Positions 51,516 through 61,017 are shown, numbered from the stretch's first letter. The stretch: 64,000 nt of DNA from Sphingomonadales bacterium (GCA_027490095.1 JAIXYT010000029.1:1-64000), one strand, 5' to 3'. A program made the numbers and translations. The notes: generated from the sequence alone by a model not told the origin.

Positions 51516-53237
51516 TCAGGCGCGGATCAGCCGCCCCGGAAGCACCCCTGTCGGCGCACCAGCCTCGAAGGTGATCTCGCCCCTGCAGATGGTCATCGCA
51601 ATGCCGCGCGGGCGCTGCACCAGCCGCCCGCCCCCCGCCGGAAGGTCCTTCACCAGCTCCGGCGGCGGCACGGCAAGCGCGTCCATGTCGAGGATGTTGA
51701 GATCGGCCCGCATGCCGGGCGCCACCACGCCGCGGTCGGTCCATCCCACATGCGCGGCGTTGCGCTGCGTCAGGCCGTGCACCAGCTCTTCCACCGGCAC
51801 GCGCGCGCCGGCCCGGTTGCCCTTCGCCCAGATCGCAAGCGTCGAGGTCGGGAAACTCGCGTCGCAGATCGTCCCGCAATGCGCGCCCCCATCCGAAAGC
51901 CCGTACAGCGTGTTGGGCGCCGTCATCATCGCATGCACGTCCGAAAGGCTGCCCCGCGCATAGTTGATCAGCGGCATGTAGAGCAGACGGTGACCATCCT
52001 CCTCGCACAGCAGGTCCAGCATCAGCTCGGCCGGCGAAAGCCCCGCGCGTGCCGCCTCCGCCGCGATCGACCGGTCGGCTGTCGGCTCATAGTCAACGGG
52101 ATCGGAAACCCGGAACATCCGGTCGAAGCCGTGCGCGATCTGCGTGCCGAACCCCTCGGGCCGAATCTGCGCATGCTGCTCCAGCAGCCGGGCGCGCACG
52201 TCCGGCGTCTGCAACTCGGCCACCTTCTGCGCCAGCGGCAGCGCGCCGATCCGCCGCCATTCCGGGCAGAACAGGAACGGGTTCAGCGTCGCCTCCAGCC
52301 CCTGGATCACCCCGATCGGCCGCGGCGCCACCTGGCACTTCACATCCAGCCCCGCCGCCACCATCGCCGCCACCCGCGCGAAAATGTGCCGGAACCGGTC
52401 CGGCGCCTCGTCGGTCTGCTGCACGGTGAAGCTCAAGGGCCGGCCGCTCTCCCGCGCCATCGCCTCGATCAGGTCCAGCTCGCGCTCCGCGAACGCGTCA
52501 TCGGCCGTCAGATAGGCGTCGGAAATCAGCTGGATCACGCCCTTCCCCGCGCGCCGCATCGCCGCCGCAATGCCCAGCAGCTCGGCGCGCCCTGCGTCCA
52601 GCGTCCCGATATTCTCGCCCGATCGGCTGCGGTGCACGAAGGTGCGGCTGGTGGTGAAGCCCAGCGCGCCGGCCGCCAGCGCCTCCTCGGTCAGCCGCGC
52701 CATTTCGTCGATCTCGGCCTCGGTCGGGTGCTCGCGGTGATCCCCGCCGCGGTCGCCCATCACATAGGTCCTAAGCGCCGCGTGCGGCAGGTGTGCTGCC
52801 ACATCCAGCGCGAACTGCCGCCGCCCCAGCGCATCCAGATAGTCCGGGAAGCTCTCCCAGTCCCAGGTCAGCCCCTCGGCCAGTGCAGTGCCGGGGATGT
52901 CCTCCACCCCTTCCAGCAGCGCGATCAGCCAGTCGTGCCGGTCGGGGCGGGCAGGCGCAAACCCCACCCCGCAATTCCCCATCGCGATCGAGGTGACCCC
53001 GTTCAGGCTGGTCGGCGCCAGGAAGGGATCCCAGCTCGCCTGCCCGTCATAATGGGTGTGGATGTCGATGAAACCCGGCGTCACCATCCGCCCGCCTGCA
53101 TCGATCACGCGTGCCGCGGGGGTGTCCACGCGCCCCACTTCGGCTATCAGGCCATCCTTCACCCCGATATCGGCGGTGCGCGCGGGAGCACCCGTCCCAT
53201 CCACAAGGGTCGCGTTGCGAATGACAATGTCCAGCAT
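51516..53237 (-). CDS. N-acyl-D-amino-acid deacylase/amidohydrolase
   Basis: A 573-residue amidohydrolase-fold enzyme. [20 protein letters not shown] holds the HxH metal site, and [20 protein letters not shown], the Glu-containing [11 protein letters not shown] and SDGGAHC (Asp) match the D-aminoacylase family. It removes acyl groups from D-amino acids or hydrolyses related amides. The 3' end is 1 base from the MFS stop (convergent). It may work with the D-amino-acid aminotransferase, but the genes are far apart. Confidence 0.85.
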   Translation of the reverse strand: MLDIVIRNATLVDGTGAPARTADIGVKDGLIAEVGRVDTPAARVIDAGGRMVTPGFIDIHTHYDGQASWDPFLAPTSLNGVTSIAMGNCGVGFAPARPDRHDWLIALLEGVEDIPGTALAEGLTWDWESFPDYLDALGRRQFALDVAAHLPHAALRTYVMGDRGGDHREHPTEAEIDEMARLTEEALAAGALGFTTSRTFVHRSRSGENIGTLDAGRAELLGIAAAMRRAGKGVIQLISDAYLTADDAFAERELDLIEAMARESGRPLSFTVQQTDEAPDRFRHIFARVAAMVAAGLDVKCQVAPRPIGVIQGLEATLNPFLFCPEWRRIGALPLAQKVAELQTPDVRARLLEQHAQIRPEGFGTQIAHGFDRMFRVSDPVDYEPTADRSIAAEAARAGLSPAELMLDLLCEEDGHRLLYMPLINYARGSLSDVHAMMTAPNTLYGLSDGGAHCGTICDASFPTSTLAIWAKGNRAGARVPVEELVHGLTQRNAAHVGWTDRGVVAPGMRADLNILDMDALAVPPPELVKDLPAGGGRLVQRPRGIAMTICRGEITFEAGAPTGVLPGRLIRA

Positions 53238-53297
53238 GTGCGTGTCTCCCGATCATCATCCTGCCCGTGTGGGCGCCCCGGTCAAGCCGGTGAAAGG

Positions 53298-53948
53298 GTG
53301 AGCAAGGGCCCCACCATCACCCGCCGCGAGGGGCTGGTGCTCGCCGGCCTCGTCGGTGCCGCCGGCGGCGGCCTCCTCCTCGCCCGCATGCTGCGCAAGC
53401 CCTGGATGGAGCTTCCGCCTTCCCCGACACTCGAGGCCGCGACCGCCGAAGCGGGACCCGAAGCCGGCAACCGCCAGGGCGATCTGCTCTTCCTCGTCTT
53501 CACCGATTTCAACTGCCCGGCCTGCCGCCGCGCCCACCCCGAGATGATGGCGGCCGTCCGCGCCGACGGCAGCGTGCGCCTGCGCTTCCTCGACTGGCCC
53601 GTGTTCGGCGCCGACAGCCGCGCCGCTGCCCTCGTCGCGCTGGCCGCCGACGCCCAGGGCCTCTACCTTCCCGTGCATGCAGCACTGATGCAGGGGGGCA
53701 GGGCCGACGGGGGCGCTGCCGAAGCGGCAGTGGTGGAGGCCGGCGGAAACCTGCAGCAGCTACGCGCGACGCTCAGGGCAGAAGGGCCCGCGCTGGAGGG
53801 CCGCCTCTCGCGCAACGCCTTCCACGCCTTCTCGCTCGGCCTGAGGGGCACGCCCAGCCACCTGATCGGCCGCCTGCTGATCGAGGGCGCCGCGACCGAG
53901 CGCGATTTCCGCCGCGCCTTCGCCGACGCGCGCGCACTCAGCTCCTGA
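53298..53948 (+). CDS. DsbA-like thioredoxin-fold protein
   Basis: A 216-residue thiol-disulfide protein. Tat-like or uncleaved N-terminal signal anchor TRREGLVLAGLVGAAGGGLL. Active site FTDFNCPACRRAHPEM (CPAC, as in DsbG/thioredoxin-like 4) and cis-Pro loop RGTPSHLIGR. It begins at GTG 53298 with a weak RBS. The 3' end overlaps the next gene on the other strand by 11 bases. Confidence 0.8.
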   Translation: MSKGPTITRREGLVLAGLVGAAGGGLLLARMLRKPWMELPPSPTLEAATAEAGPEAGNRQGDLLFLVFTDFNCPACRRAHPEMMAAVRADGSVRLRFLDWPVFGADSRAAALVALAADAQGLYLPVHAALMQGGRADGGAAEAAVVEAGGNLQQLRATLRAEGPALEGRLSRNAFHAFSLGLRGTPSHLIGRLLIEGAATERDFRRAFADARALSS

Positions 53949-54618
53949 GGATCAGCAGCCCAAGCACCGCACCCGATGTCGAGGCCAGCAGGAAAAACCA
54001 CAGCGACAGCCCGGCCGCCTGGGCACCACCGACACCAAGTTCCCGCTGGATCCAGCGCGTCTGCACCCACAGGTACCAGAGCGTCGCCAGCAGCGCGAGG
54101 GCAATGCCTGCCAGCTGCATGGGCTCCAGCGCATGGCGCGACATCGCGCTCGCGGTGGACGCGACGAGGCCGTAGGTCCCGCCGAAATAGCATTGCTGGT
54201 AGAAGGGCCCCTTCAGCGAATTGCGGTCGAGCGCGATGCCCTTGCGCCGGATCAGCCCCACCGACGTGACCAGCGGAAACAGCGCGAACACGAAACTCCG
54301 GAACAGCAGCAGGTTCTGCTCCGAGCCGACGATCATGCGCCCGGTCTCGCCCAGCATCTCGCCCGCCTCTTCCATGCCGACCCCAAGTGTCTTCTCCAGA
54401 GCATGGGCGATCAGGAGCGACAGCATCAGGTACAGGGGCGGGCTCAACAGGTCTGAAAACCGGTCGTCGGTGGTATCCCGCAGCTCCTCGACCGTGTAGG
54501 CCATGATACCATCGGGCTTGACGACGCAGCGCCACAGCGTGCGCGGATAGAAGATCAGCCAGGTCATCGCCTCATACAGCAGGTTCTCGAGCGACCGGAT
54601 GATCTGGAAGAAGTCCAT
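53938..54618 (-). CDS. Unknown four-helix membrane protein
   Basis: A 226-residue protein with about four to five helices: LYLMLSLLIAHALEKTLGV, FVFALFPLVTSVGLI, AGIALALLATLWYLWV and LWFFLLASTSGAVLGLLI. No family signature is recognised; a permease-like role is possible. The ATG at 54618 starts MDFFQIIRSLENLLYEAMTW. It faces the SnoaL operon across a 143-base divergent region. Confidence 0.6.
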   Translation of the reverse strand: MDFFQIIRSLENLLYEAMTWLIFYPRTLWRCVVKPDGIMAYTVEELRDTTDDRFSDLLSPPLYLMLSLLIAHALEKTLGVGMEEAGEMLGETGRMIVGSEQNLLLFRSFVFALFPLVTSVGLIRRKGIALDRNSLKGPFYQQCYFGGTYGLVASTASAMSRHALEPMQLAGIALALLATLWYLWVQTRWIQRELGVGGAQAAGLSLWFFLLASTSGAVLGLLILRS

Positions 54619-54704
54619 GAAAGCCCCTGCAAAGCCAGGATCCCTCATGGCCCAGCCGCGCCACCGGTTCAACCGCAGGGCCGCTGCCCGGCAAGCATTG
54701 CACT

Positions 54705-54720
54705 TGTAGCACCCGCTACA
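54705..54720. promoter_or_regulatory. Palindromic operator candidate upstream of the SnoaL-dehalogenase operon
   Basis: TGTAGC-ACCC-GCTACA: a perfect 6-bp inverted repeat with a 4-base spacer, 42 bases before the start at 54762 and inside a divergent promoter region. Probably a repressor or activator site; the regulator is not in the window. Confidence 0.5.
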
Positions 54721-54761
54721 TTCGCTTAGCCTCGGGGCGAATCCGTGGGAGGAGAATCCGC

Positions 54762-55136
54762 ATGACCCCGCTCGACACCGTGAAGGCCTTCATGAAAGCC
54801 ATGGAGCCGCTCGACTACGACACCGCCGCCACATTCCTCTCCGACGACTGCGAATACACGAACCCGCCGCCCATCGGCACCGTGCGCGGGCCGGCCGGCA
54901 TGCGGGCCGTGCTGCAGCCCTTCTTCGCGCCGACGCTGGAAAACGAATTCCGCGTGATCCGCGCCGTTGCCGACGGCCCCATCATCATGCTCGAGCGGCT
55001 CGACCGCCACCGCCTCGCCACCGGCTGGGTCGAACTTCCCGTGACCGGCGTCTACGAGGTCCACGGCGGCCGCATCACCTACTGGCGCGACTATTTCGAC
55101 CTCGCCACCATCATGGCCCACTGGCCGAGCGCCTGA
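54762..55136 (+). CDS. SnoaL-like/limonene-epoxide-hydrolase-fold protein
   Basis: A 124-residue NTF2-fold protein. DTVKAFMKAMEPLDYDTAAT, CEYTNPPPIGTVRGPAGMR and WVELPVTGVYEVHGGRITYW, with YFD near the end, fit the limonene-1,2-epoxide hydrolase family. It overlaps the dehalogenase gene by 1 base (TGATG), so the two are co-expressed. Confidence 0.8.
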   Translation: MTPLDTVKAFMKAMEPLDYDTAATFLSDDCEYTNPPPIGTVRGPAGMRAVLQPFFAPTLENEFRVIRAVADGPIIMLERLDRHRLATGWVELPVTGVYEVHGGRITYWRDYFDLATIMAHWPSA

Positions 55137-56035
55137 TGCCCCCCAACGCGCTGCGCACGCCCGACGACCGTTTCGTCGGCCTTCCGGGCTATCCCTTCGC
55201 GCCCCATTACCGCGACGACCTCGCCGGCTACGAGGGCCTCCGGGTTCATTATCTCGACGAGGGCCCGGCCGATGCCGCCGTCACCTTCCTCTGCCTCCAC
55301 GGCCAGCCGACCTGGAGCTACCTCTACCGCAGGATGATCCCCCTGTTCGCAGGCGCAGGCCACCGCGTGGTCGCACCCGATCTCCTCGGCTTCGGCCGCT
55401 CCGACAAGCCGGTCGACGACGCCGTCTATTCGTTCGGATTCCACCGCGGCATGCTGATGGCCTTCATCGCCGCGCTCGACCTCCGGAACATCGTGCTTGT
55501 CTGCCAGGACTGGGGCGGCATCCTCGGCCTCACCATCCCGCCCACCATGCCCGACCGCTTCGGCCGCCTGCTGGTCATGAACACCACCCTTCCGCTGGGG
55601 ACATCCCAGGGGCCAGGCTTCGACGCCTGGCGCGCCTACAACCGCAGCAGGCCCGATCTCGACATCCCCGCCCTCATGCGCCGCTCGGACCCGGTCATCA
55701 CCCAGGCCGAGGCCGCCGCCTACGGCGCCCCCTTCCCCGACGCGCGGTACAAGGCCGGCGTGCGGCGCTTCCCGGAGCTGGTGATGACGTCCCCCGACAT
55801 GGAGGGCGTCGCCGAGGCCCGCGCAGCCGCCGACTGGTGGCGCAACGACTGGCGCGGCCCCACCTTCATGGCGGTCGGCATGGCCGACCCGGTGCTCGGC
55901 CCCCAGGTGATGGCGCAGCTTCGGGCCACCATCCACGGCTGCCCGCCGCCGCTGGAAATCCCCGAAGGCGGCCACTTCGTGCAGGAACAGGGTGAGCGGA
56001 TCGCCAGGGCGGCCCTCGAGGCGTTCGGGCTGTGA
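55136..56035 (+). CDS. Haloalkane dehalogenase-like alpha/beta hydrolase (HLD-I/DhlA type)
   Basis: A 299-residue enzyme. Nucleophile Asp in VCQDWGGILGLT, halide-stabilising Trp in HGQPTWSYLYRRMIP, DLLGFGRSDKPVDDAVYSFG and catalytic His in EGGHFVQEQGERIA. The DWGG elbow separates it from esterases. Such enzymes hydrolyse C-halogen bonds; the natural substrate here is uncertain. It is followed by a second hydrolase with a 4-base overlap. Confidence 0.88.
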   Translation: MPPNALRTPDDRFVGLPGYPFAPHYRDDLAGYEGLRVHYLDEGPADAAVTFLCLHGQPTWSYLYRRMIPLFAGAGHRVVAPDLLGFGRSDKPVDDAVYSFGFHRGMLMAFIAALDLRNIVLVCQDWGGILGLTIPPTMPDRFGRLLVMNTTLPLGTSQGPGFDAWRAYNRSRPDLDIPALMRRSDPVITQAEAAAYGAPFPDARYKAGVRRFPELVMTSPDMEGVAEARAAADWWRNDWRGPTFMAVGMADPVLGPQVMAQLRATIHGCPPPLEIPEGGHFVQEQGERIARAALEAFGL

Positions 56036-56817
56036 CCATGGCACAGCAGGGAACTGCAGACGGCATCGCCTGGTTTGCGGCCGGAACGCCCGACCCGGCC
56101 CGACCAAGCCTCCTTCTCATCCACGGCGCCGGCGGCAACAGCGCCGCCTGGTGGCAGCAGGTCGAGGCCTTCGCGCCGCAGCGCCACGTGATCGCCTACG
56201 ACCTGCCGGGGTTCGGCCAGTCGGCCCCTTTCGCGGCAGGCGAAGACCTCGGCGAAGCGATGGTGCGCGCGGCCGTCGCCGTGCTCCAAGCCGCCGGCGC
56301 AACCCGGGCCGATCTGGTCTGCCAGTCGCTGGGCGGCTGGACCGGCATCCGCCTCGCCCTTGCCCGCCCCGATCTCGTCACCCGCCTCGCGCTCTGCTGC
56401 ACGCTTGCCGGCATCGCCCATCCGCCGGGGCTCGCGGCCTTCCGCACCGCTGCCCAAGGAATGGATTCCCGCGGCCCCGCCTCGCTCGGGCTCACGCCCG
56501 GCTTCGAGGCGGCAGAGCCCGGCAGGACGCGCCTCTATCGCGCAATCGGCGCCTCCAATCCGCCGCAGGATCCAGCGCTCGGCGCGCGGCTCTTCGCACC
56601 CGAACTGCTGATCCCGCCGGCGTCCCTCGCCGATCTCGCGATTCCGCTGCTGCTGCTGATGGGCGAGGCGGACCCGATCTGGCCGCCCGCATCGCTCACC
56701 GGCATGCTCGGCGCAGCCCCGCACGCGCGCGAACAGACCCTCCCGGCGGCCGGCCATTCCCCCTATTTCGAGCAGCCCGCACTGTTCAACACCGCGATCC
56801 GAAGCTTTCTTGCCTGA
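56032..56817 (+). CDS. Alpha/beta hydrolase
   Basis: A 261-residue hydrolase from GTG 56032 (or ATG 56038). Oxyanion segment LLIHGAGGNSAAWWQQVEAF, nucleophile LVCQSLGGWTGIRLALARPD (Ser) and His in AGHSPYFEQPALF. It resembles the 3-oxoadipate enol-lactonase-like branch. As the last gene of the SnoaL-dehalogenase unit it may act on a downstream product; this is inference. Confidence 0.85.
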   Translation: MTMAQQGTADGIAWFAAGTPDPARPSLLLIHGAGGNSAAWWQQVEAFAPQRHVIAYDLPGFGQSAPFAAGEDLGEAMVRAAVAVLQAAGATRADLVCQSLGGWTGIRLALARPDLVTRLALCCTLAGIAHPPGLAAFRTAAQGMDSRGPASLGLTPGFEAAEPGRTRLYRAIGASNPPQDPALGARLFAPELLIPPASLADLAIPLLLLMGEADPIWPPASLTGMLGAAPHAREQTLPAAGHSPYFEQPALFNTAIRSFLA

Positions 56818-56894
56818 CTGCAAAAGGCGGCTCTGACCGCCAGTCGGCGCATGCCGACAAATGGAAAATGCAGGTCAGGATGACGGTTCGTTCA

Positions 56895-57066
56895 TGGCGC
56901 GCCCGGCAAGGCTCGAACCGACAGTCGGCGAACGCCGACAGACGAAGTCCGCAGGTTCGATTGCGCAGGGTCCGAGAAGTTGGCGCGCCCGGCAGGACTC
57001 GAACCGACCGTCGGCGAACGCCGACAGACGAAGTCCGCAGGTTCGATTGCACAGGGTCCGAGAAGT
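56895..57066 (-). repeat. Two tandem 86-bp repeats carrying tRNA-Arg 3' ends (rtT-like)
   Basis: 56895-56980 and 56981-57066 match at 82 of 86 bases. On the plus strand each begins with the sequence of the tRNA-Arg 3' end; in the second repeat the first 25 bases are identical to 57067-57091. In transcription order the tRNA is followed by a 61-base spacer with a GTCGGC-gttc-GCCGAC hairpin and then a copy of the T arm and acceptor 3' strand. A third, decayed copy (hairpin GTCGGC-gcat-GCCGAC) lies at about 56835-56894. The stretch 56818-57066 holds no protein gene. Confidence 0.85.
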
Positions 57067-57143
57067 TGGCGCGCCCGGCAGGACTCGAACCTGCGACATT
57101 CCGCTTAGAAGGCGGATCCTCTATCCAGCTGAGCTACAGGCGC
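57067..57143 (-). tRNA. tRNA-Arg (TCT)
   Basis: A 77-base tRNA from GCGCCTG at 57143 to an encoded CCA at 57067-57069. The anticodon loop CTTCTAA gives TCT (reads AGA). The T arm is GCAGGTTCGAGTCCTGC. It is followed directly by the tandem repeats at 56895-57066. Confidence 0.95.
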
Positions 57144-57173
57144 TTTGGCACCCCTTCTAGCCGCAATCGGCCG

Positions 57174-57455
57174 TCAGCGGAAATTCTCGGCGTAGCTCTG
57201 GAGGATCAGCCGCTTGGCCGGCGCCGGCAGCACCTCGACCACAAAGCCCTCGCGCGCCGCATAGGCCCGCGCCGCCTCAAGCGTCGGGAAGGTCAGCCGC
57301 ACCTGCGTCTCGGTGTCGCCGCTCCCCACCCAGCCCATCAGCGGATCCGCCTGCCGCGCTTCGGCGGGCTCCGGATCCAGCACCCAACTGTCCGCACGCG
57401 CCCTGCCCGATTGGGTGGCCCGCGTGCCCTGCTGATAGATTCGTGCCTTGCGCAT
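57174..57455 (-). CDS. NDUFS4-like NADH dehydrogenase accessory subunit
   Basis: A 93-residue protein of the ETC complex I conserved-region family, homologous to mitochondrial 18-kDa subunit NDUFS4. MRKARIYQQGTRATQSGRAR, WVLDPEPAEARQADPLMGWV and VRLTFPTLEAARAYAAREGF are typical. Alphaproteobacteria share it with mitochondria. Start 57455 is chosen over 57491 on homology. It lies 30 bases upstream of tRNA-Arg on the same strand. Confidence 0.88.
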   Translation of the reverse strand: MRKARIYQQGTRATQSGRARADSWVLDPEPAEARQADPLMGWVGSGDTETQVRLTFPTLEAARAYAAREGFVVEVLPAPAKRLILQSYAENFR

Positions 57456-57487
57456 GCCGCTGCTCCTAGGCCCGAGGCGAACCGGAA

Positions 57488-59983
57488 TCAATCGACGGAC
57501 CGGCGTCCGGCCCGCGCATCGGCCGCCTTGGTCCGCACCGTCGCGGCCGCCGAGGCCGGATCATCCGGCCAGGGGTGCTTCGGATAGCGCCCCTTCATCT
57601 CGCGCTGCACGTCGCGCCACGCCCCCTTCCAGAAGGCCGGCAGGTCGCGCGTCTTCGCAAGCGGCCGCCCGGCCGGCGACGTCAGGGCCAGCACAAGCGG
57701 CACGCGGCCGCCCGCCAGCATCGGGTGTGCGGCCAGCCCGAACACCGCCTGCACCCGCACCTCCACCTCCGGCCCGCCCTCGGCTGCATAGTCGATCGCA
57801 TGGCTGGTCCCGGCAGGGCTCTGGAACCGCGCCGGCGCAAACCGCTCCAGCGCCTGCGCGGTCGGCCAGTCCAGCAGCTCGGCCAGCGCCCCCTCCAGCC
57901 GCACATCCGCCAGCCGCGACACGCCGGAAAGCCGCGGCGCAAGCCACTGCTCCGCCGCCGCTAGCAACCCCGCATCGCGCACATCGGGCAGGCCCTCACA
58001 CCTCTCGCGCGCCGCAAAGCGCAGCCGCGCCAGCATCGCCCGCTCGTCCCCCGGCCAGGGAAGGGCTTCCAGCCCCTCACTGCGCACTTCCGCCAGCAGT
58101 GCGGCCGCCACCACCTCGGGGCTCGCGGCCGCCCGCCGCCGCGACACCTCGATCGCCCCCAGCCGCTCCACCCGCACCAGCCCCAGCCGCCCGCTCGCCG
58201 GGTCCGGCGCCAGCCGCTCCTCAACCGTGGTCCGCCCGGAAAGCCAGGGCCCGAGCGCCTCTTCCGGGATCGCAGCCGCCAGCCGAACGCGCGACGACGC
58301 CCCCGCCCCACCCGCATCGGCCACCGCCAGCCACTCCGCCTTGGCCAGCGGGTCGCCGGCCTCCAGGCTCACCCCCCGCCCGTTCGCCATCAGATTATCG
58401 GCAGTCCCACCCGACGGCCCCGCCGCCTTGCCCCGCCGGGCCACCCGCTCAGGCCAGGCCTCCGCCAGCAGCAACCCAACCGGCAGTTCGGGCCCTGTCC
58501 CCGCCGCCTGCAACCGCCCGGCCTCCGCCGCCCAGCGCTCCGCCAGCCGCCGCGCCGCCTTCGCCCGCGGGCTGCCATCGCCGACAAAGCGCCGCAACCG
58601 CTCTTCCAGGTCCGTGGAAGGCCCACCCACCCCACGCTCCTCCAGCAACGCCGCAATCGCAGCGGCGTCTGCCGCCTGCCCGCGCTCCGCCCCCACCAGC
58701 AGCATGTGCGCCAGCCGCGGCGCCAGCCCGAAGCGCGCCAGCAGCCGGCCGTGCGCCGTCAGCCGACCGTCCCCATCCAGCGCGCCGATCGCGGCCAGAT
58801 CCGCCCGCGCTGCCGCCACGGCAGCAACCGGCGGCGGGTCCAGCCAGCGAAGCTGTTCCGGCGTCGCCCCCCAGGCCGCCAACCGCAGAAGCAGCGGTGC
58901 CAGATCGGCCTCCAGCATCTCCGGCGGGTCGAAGGGAATGAACCCCCGCGTCTCGCCCTCCTCCCACAGCCGCAGCGCCACCCCCGGAGCCTGCCGCCCG
59001 GCGCGCCCGGCGCGCTGCGCGGCAGCCGCCTGGCTCACCCGCTCCGTCACCAGCCGAGTCAGCCCCGACGCCCGGTCGAACCGCGGCCGCCGCGCCAACC
59101 CCGAATCCACCACCCAACGCACCCCGTCGATCGTCAGCGAGGTTTCGGCAATACTCGTCGCCAGCACCAGCTTTCGCCCCCCTGGCGCCAAGGCTTGCCG
59201 CTGCGCGGCAGGGTCCGCCGTCCCATGCAGCCGGTGCAGGCTCACGCCCGCCGGCAACACCACCCGCTCCGCCGTCCGCTCGATCTCGGCAACCCCGGGC
59301 AGAAAGGCCAGCACGCTCCCCTCGCCGGCCGCAAGCGCCTGCCCGATCGCGCCCGCCATCCGCTCCTCGATCCGCGCCTCGGCCCGCCCCCGCCCAAGAT
59401 GCCGCAACTCCACCGGAAAGGCGCGGCCCGCCGACTCGATCACCGGCGCACCCCCCATCAGGGCCGCAAACCGCGCCCCGTCCAGAGTCGCAGACATGGC
59501 GACGATCCGCAGCTCCTCGCGCAACCCCTGCGCGTCCAGCGCCAGCGCCAGCCCCAGGTCGCCCTCTTGGGTACGCTCATGCACCTCGTCGAACAGCAGC
59601 GCGCCCACGCCCTCCAGCCCCGGATCGGCAATCAGCCGGTTCACGAACAGCCCCTCGGTGATGCACTCGATCCGGCTGCCCGGCTTGCGCTCCAGCCGGG
59701 TCGCATAGCCCACGCGCCCGCCCGGCTCTTCGCCCAGCAGGCCCGCGATCCGCTCGGCCGCCGCACGCGCCGCCAGCCGGCGCGGCAGCATCAGCAGGAT
59801 TTTCTGCCCCTCCAGCCAGTCCGCCCCCAGCAGCGACGGCGCCACAAGCGTGGTCTTCCCCGCCCCAGGCGGGGCCACCAGAACCGCATTGGGCGCAGCG
59901 CTCAGCCTGTCGTGAAGCTCGGGGAGAACCTCCAGCACCGGCAAGCCGGTGGCGGACAGGTCAATAGGCGCGCTGGATCGCAA
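57488..59983 (-). CDS. hrpB: ATP-dependent helicase HrpB
   Basis: An 831-residue DEAH-box helicase. Walker A: APPGAGKTTLVAPSLL; DEVH box: LLFDEVHERTQEGD; motif III: SATLDGA; motif VI: AQRAGRAGRQAPG. The HrpB C-terminal part has SPAGTSHAIDY and GRPLAKTRDLPAFWKGAWRD. Length matches the family. The start is uncertain: TTG 59983 overlaps the neighbouring gene by 23 bases and a GTG about 14 codons later is also possible. Confidence 0.92.
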   Translation of the reverse strand: MRSSAPIDLSATGLPVLEVLPELHDRLSAAPNAVLVAPPGAGKTTLVAPSLLGADWLEGQKILLMLPRRLAARAAAERIAGLLGEEPGGRVGYATRLERKPGSRIECITEGLFVNRLIADPGLEGVGALLFDEVHERTQEGDLGLALALDAQGLREELRIVAMSATLDGARFAALMGGAPVIESAGRAFPVELRHLGRGRAEARIEERMAGAIGQALAAGEGSVLAFLPGVAEIERTAERVVLPAGVSLHRLHGTADPAAQRQALAPGGRKLVLATSIAETSLTIDGVRWVVDSGLARRPRFDRASGLTRLVTERVSQAAAAQRAGRAGRQAPGVALRLWEEGETRGFIPFDPPEMLEADLAPLLLRLAAWGATPEQLRWLDPPPVAAVAAARADLAAIGALDGDGRLTAHGRLLARFGLAPRLAHMLLVGAERGQAADAAAIAALLEERGVGGPSTDLEERLRRFVGDGSPRAKAARRLAERWAAEAGRLQAAGTGPELPVGLLLAEAWPERVARRGKAAGPSGGTADNLMANGRGVSLEAGDPLAKAEWLAVADAGGAGASSRVRLAAAIPEEALGPWLSGRTTVEERLAPDPASGRLGLVRVERLGAIEVSRRRAAASPEVVAAALLAEVRSEGLEALPWPGDERAMLARLRFAARERCEGLPDVRDAGLLAAAEQWLAPRLSGVSRLADVRLEGALAELLDWPTAQALERFAPARFQSPAGTSHAIDYAAEGGPEVEVRVQAVFGLAAHPMLAGGRVPLVLALTSPAGRPLAKTRDLPAFWKGAWRDVQREMKGRYPKHPWPDDPASAAATVRTKAADARAGRRSVD

Positions 59984-60971
59984 ACTCGACAGTCTCGATC
60001 AGCGCCGATCGTGCCGCCGTCTGCGGCAGCCGAGCCAGCGCGTCGATCGCCCGGCTCCCATACAGCCGCGCGCGCGCCATGGTGTCGGCAATCGCGCCGG
60101 TGTCGTGCAGCCGCGCTATGCCTTCCGCAAGCTCGTCGGCGCCATTGGCCCGGCCGGTCATTGCGCGCTGCCAGAATTTCCGCGCCGCCTCGTCGCCGCG
60201 CGCATAGGCCAGGATCACCGGCAACGTCACCTTGCCGTCGCGGAAGTCGTCGCCGATGTCCTTCCCCATCGTCTCCGCGTCCGACACATAGTCGATCGCA
60301 TCGTCGACCAGCTGGAAGGCGATCCCCAGGTTCCGCCCATAGGCCTCCAGCGAGGCCTCGGTCGCCTCGTCGCGCTCGGCCACCACCGCCGCGATCTGGC
60401 AGGCCGCCGAAAACAGCGCCGCCGTCTTCGCGCTGATGATCTTCAGATAGCTGTCCTCGCCCGTCTCCACCACGCGCTGCGCCGTCAGCTGGTGCACTTC
60501 GCCCTCGGCGATCACGGCCGAGGCATGGCTCAGCACCTTCAGAACCTTCAGGGACCCGTCCTCGACCATCAGCTCGAAGGCGCGGCTGAACAGGAAGTCC
60601 CCCACCAGCACGCTCGCCTCATTGCCCCAGATGGTGTTCGCGGTCGCGCGGCCCCGCCTGAGGTCCGATCCGTCGACCACATCGTCGTGCAGCAGGGTCG
60701 CGGTGTGGATGAACTCCACGGCGGCCGCCAGCTTGTGGTGCCGGTCGCCATGATATTCCAGCGCGGCCGCGCACCCAAGGGTCAGCATGGGCCGCAGCCG
60801 CTTGCCGCCGCCCGCGATCAGATGCCCCGCCAGCTCGGGAATCAGCGCCACCTCGCTCTGCATCCGGTCCAGGATCACGCGGTTGACGGCGTTCAGCCCG
60901 GGTGCCACCAGCGCCATCAGGGGTTTCAGGCTGGGCTTCTCGGCGCGGAGGGTGTGAACTGTGGCGGTCAT
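59961..60971 (-). CDS. ispB: Polyprenyl (octa/decaprenyl) diphosphate synthase
   Basis: A 336-residue all-trans prenyl chain elongase making the ubiquinone side chain. First Asp motif: ATLLHDDVVDGSDLRRGRAT; second: IAFQLVDDAIDYVSDAETMG; GGGKRLRPML near residue 55. GKDIGDDFRDGKVTLPVILA completes the signature. It overlaps hrpB by 23 bases. Confidence 0.93.
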   Translation of the reverse strand: MTATVHTLRAEKPSLKPLMALVAPGLNAVNRVILDRMQSEVALIPELAGHLIAGGGKRLRPMLTLGCAAALEYHGDRHHKLAAAVEFIHTATLLHDDVVDGSDLRRGRATANTIWGNEASVLVGDFLFSRAFELMVEDGSLKVLKVLSHASAVIAEGEVHQLTAQRVVETGEDSYLKIISAKTAALFSAACQIAAVVAERDEATEASLEAYGRNLGIAFQLVDDAIDYVSDAETMGKDIGDDFRDGKVTLPVILAYARGDEAARKFWQRAMTGRANGADELAEGIARLHDTGAIADTMARARLYGSRAIDALARLPQTAARSALIETVEFAIQRAY

Positions 60972-61017
60972 GTCCCTTCCGCGCTAGGCTGTCGCGCTTC
61001 CCAAGGAAAGGGGCTTC

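Noticed and set aside
56861-57160. Plus-strand ORF through the tRNA-Arg region
   Set aside because: It is an artefact of reading the tRNA and its repeats in sense; repeated ARPAGLEPA-like strings mark it.
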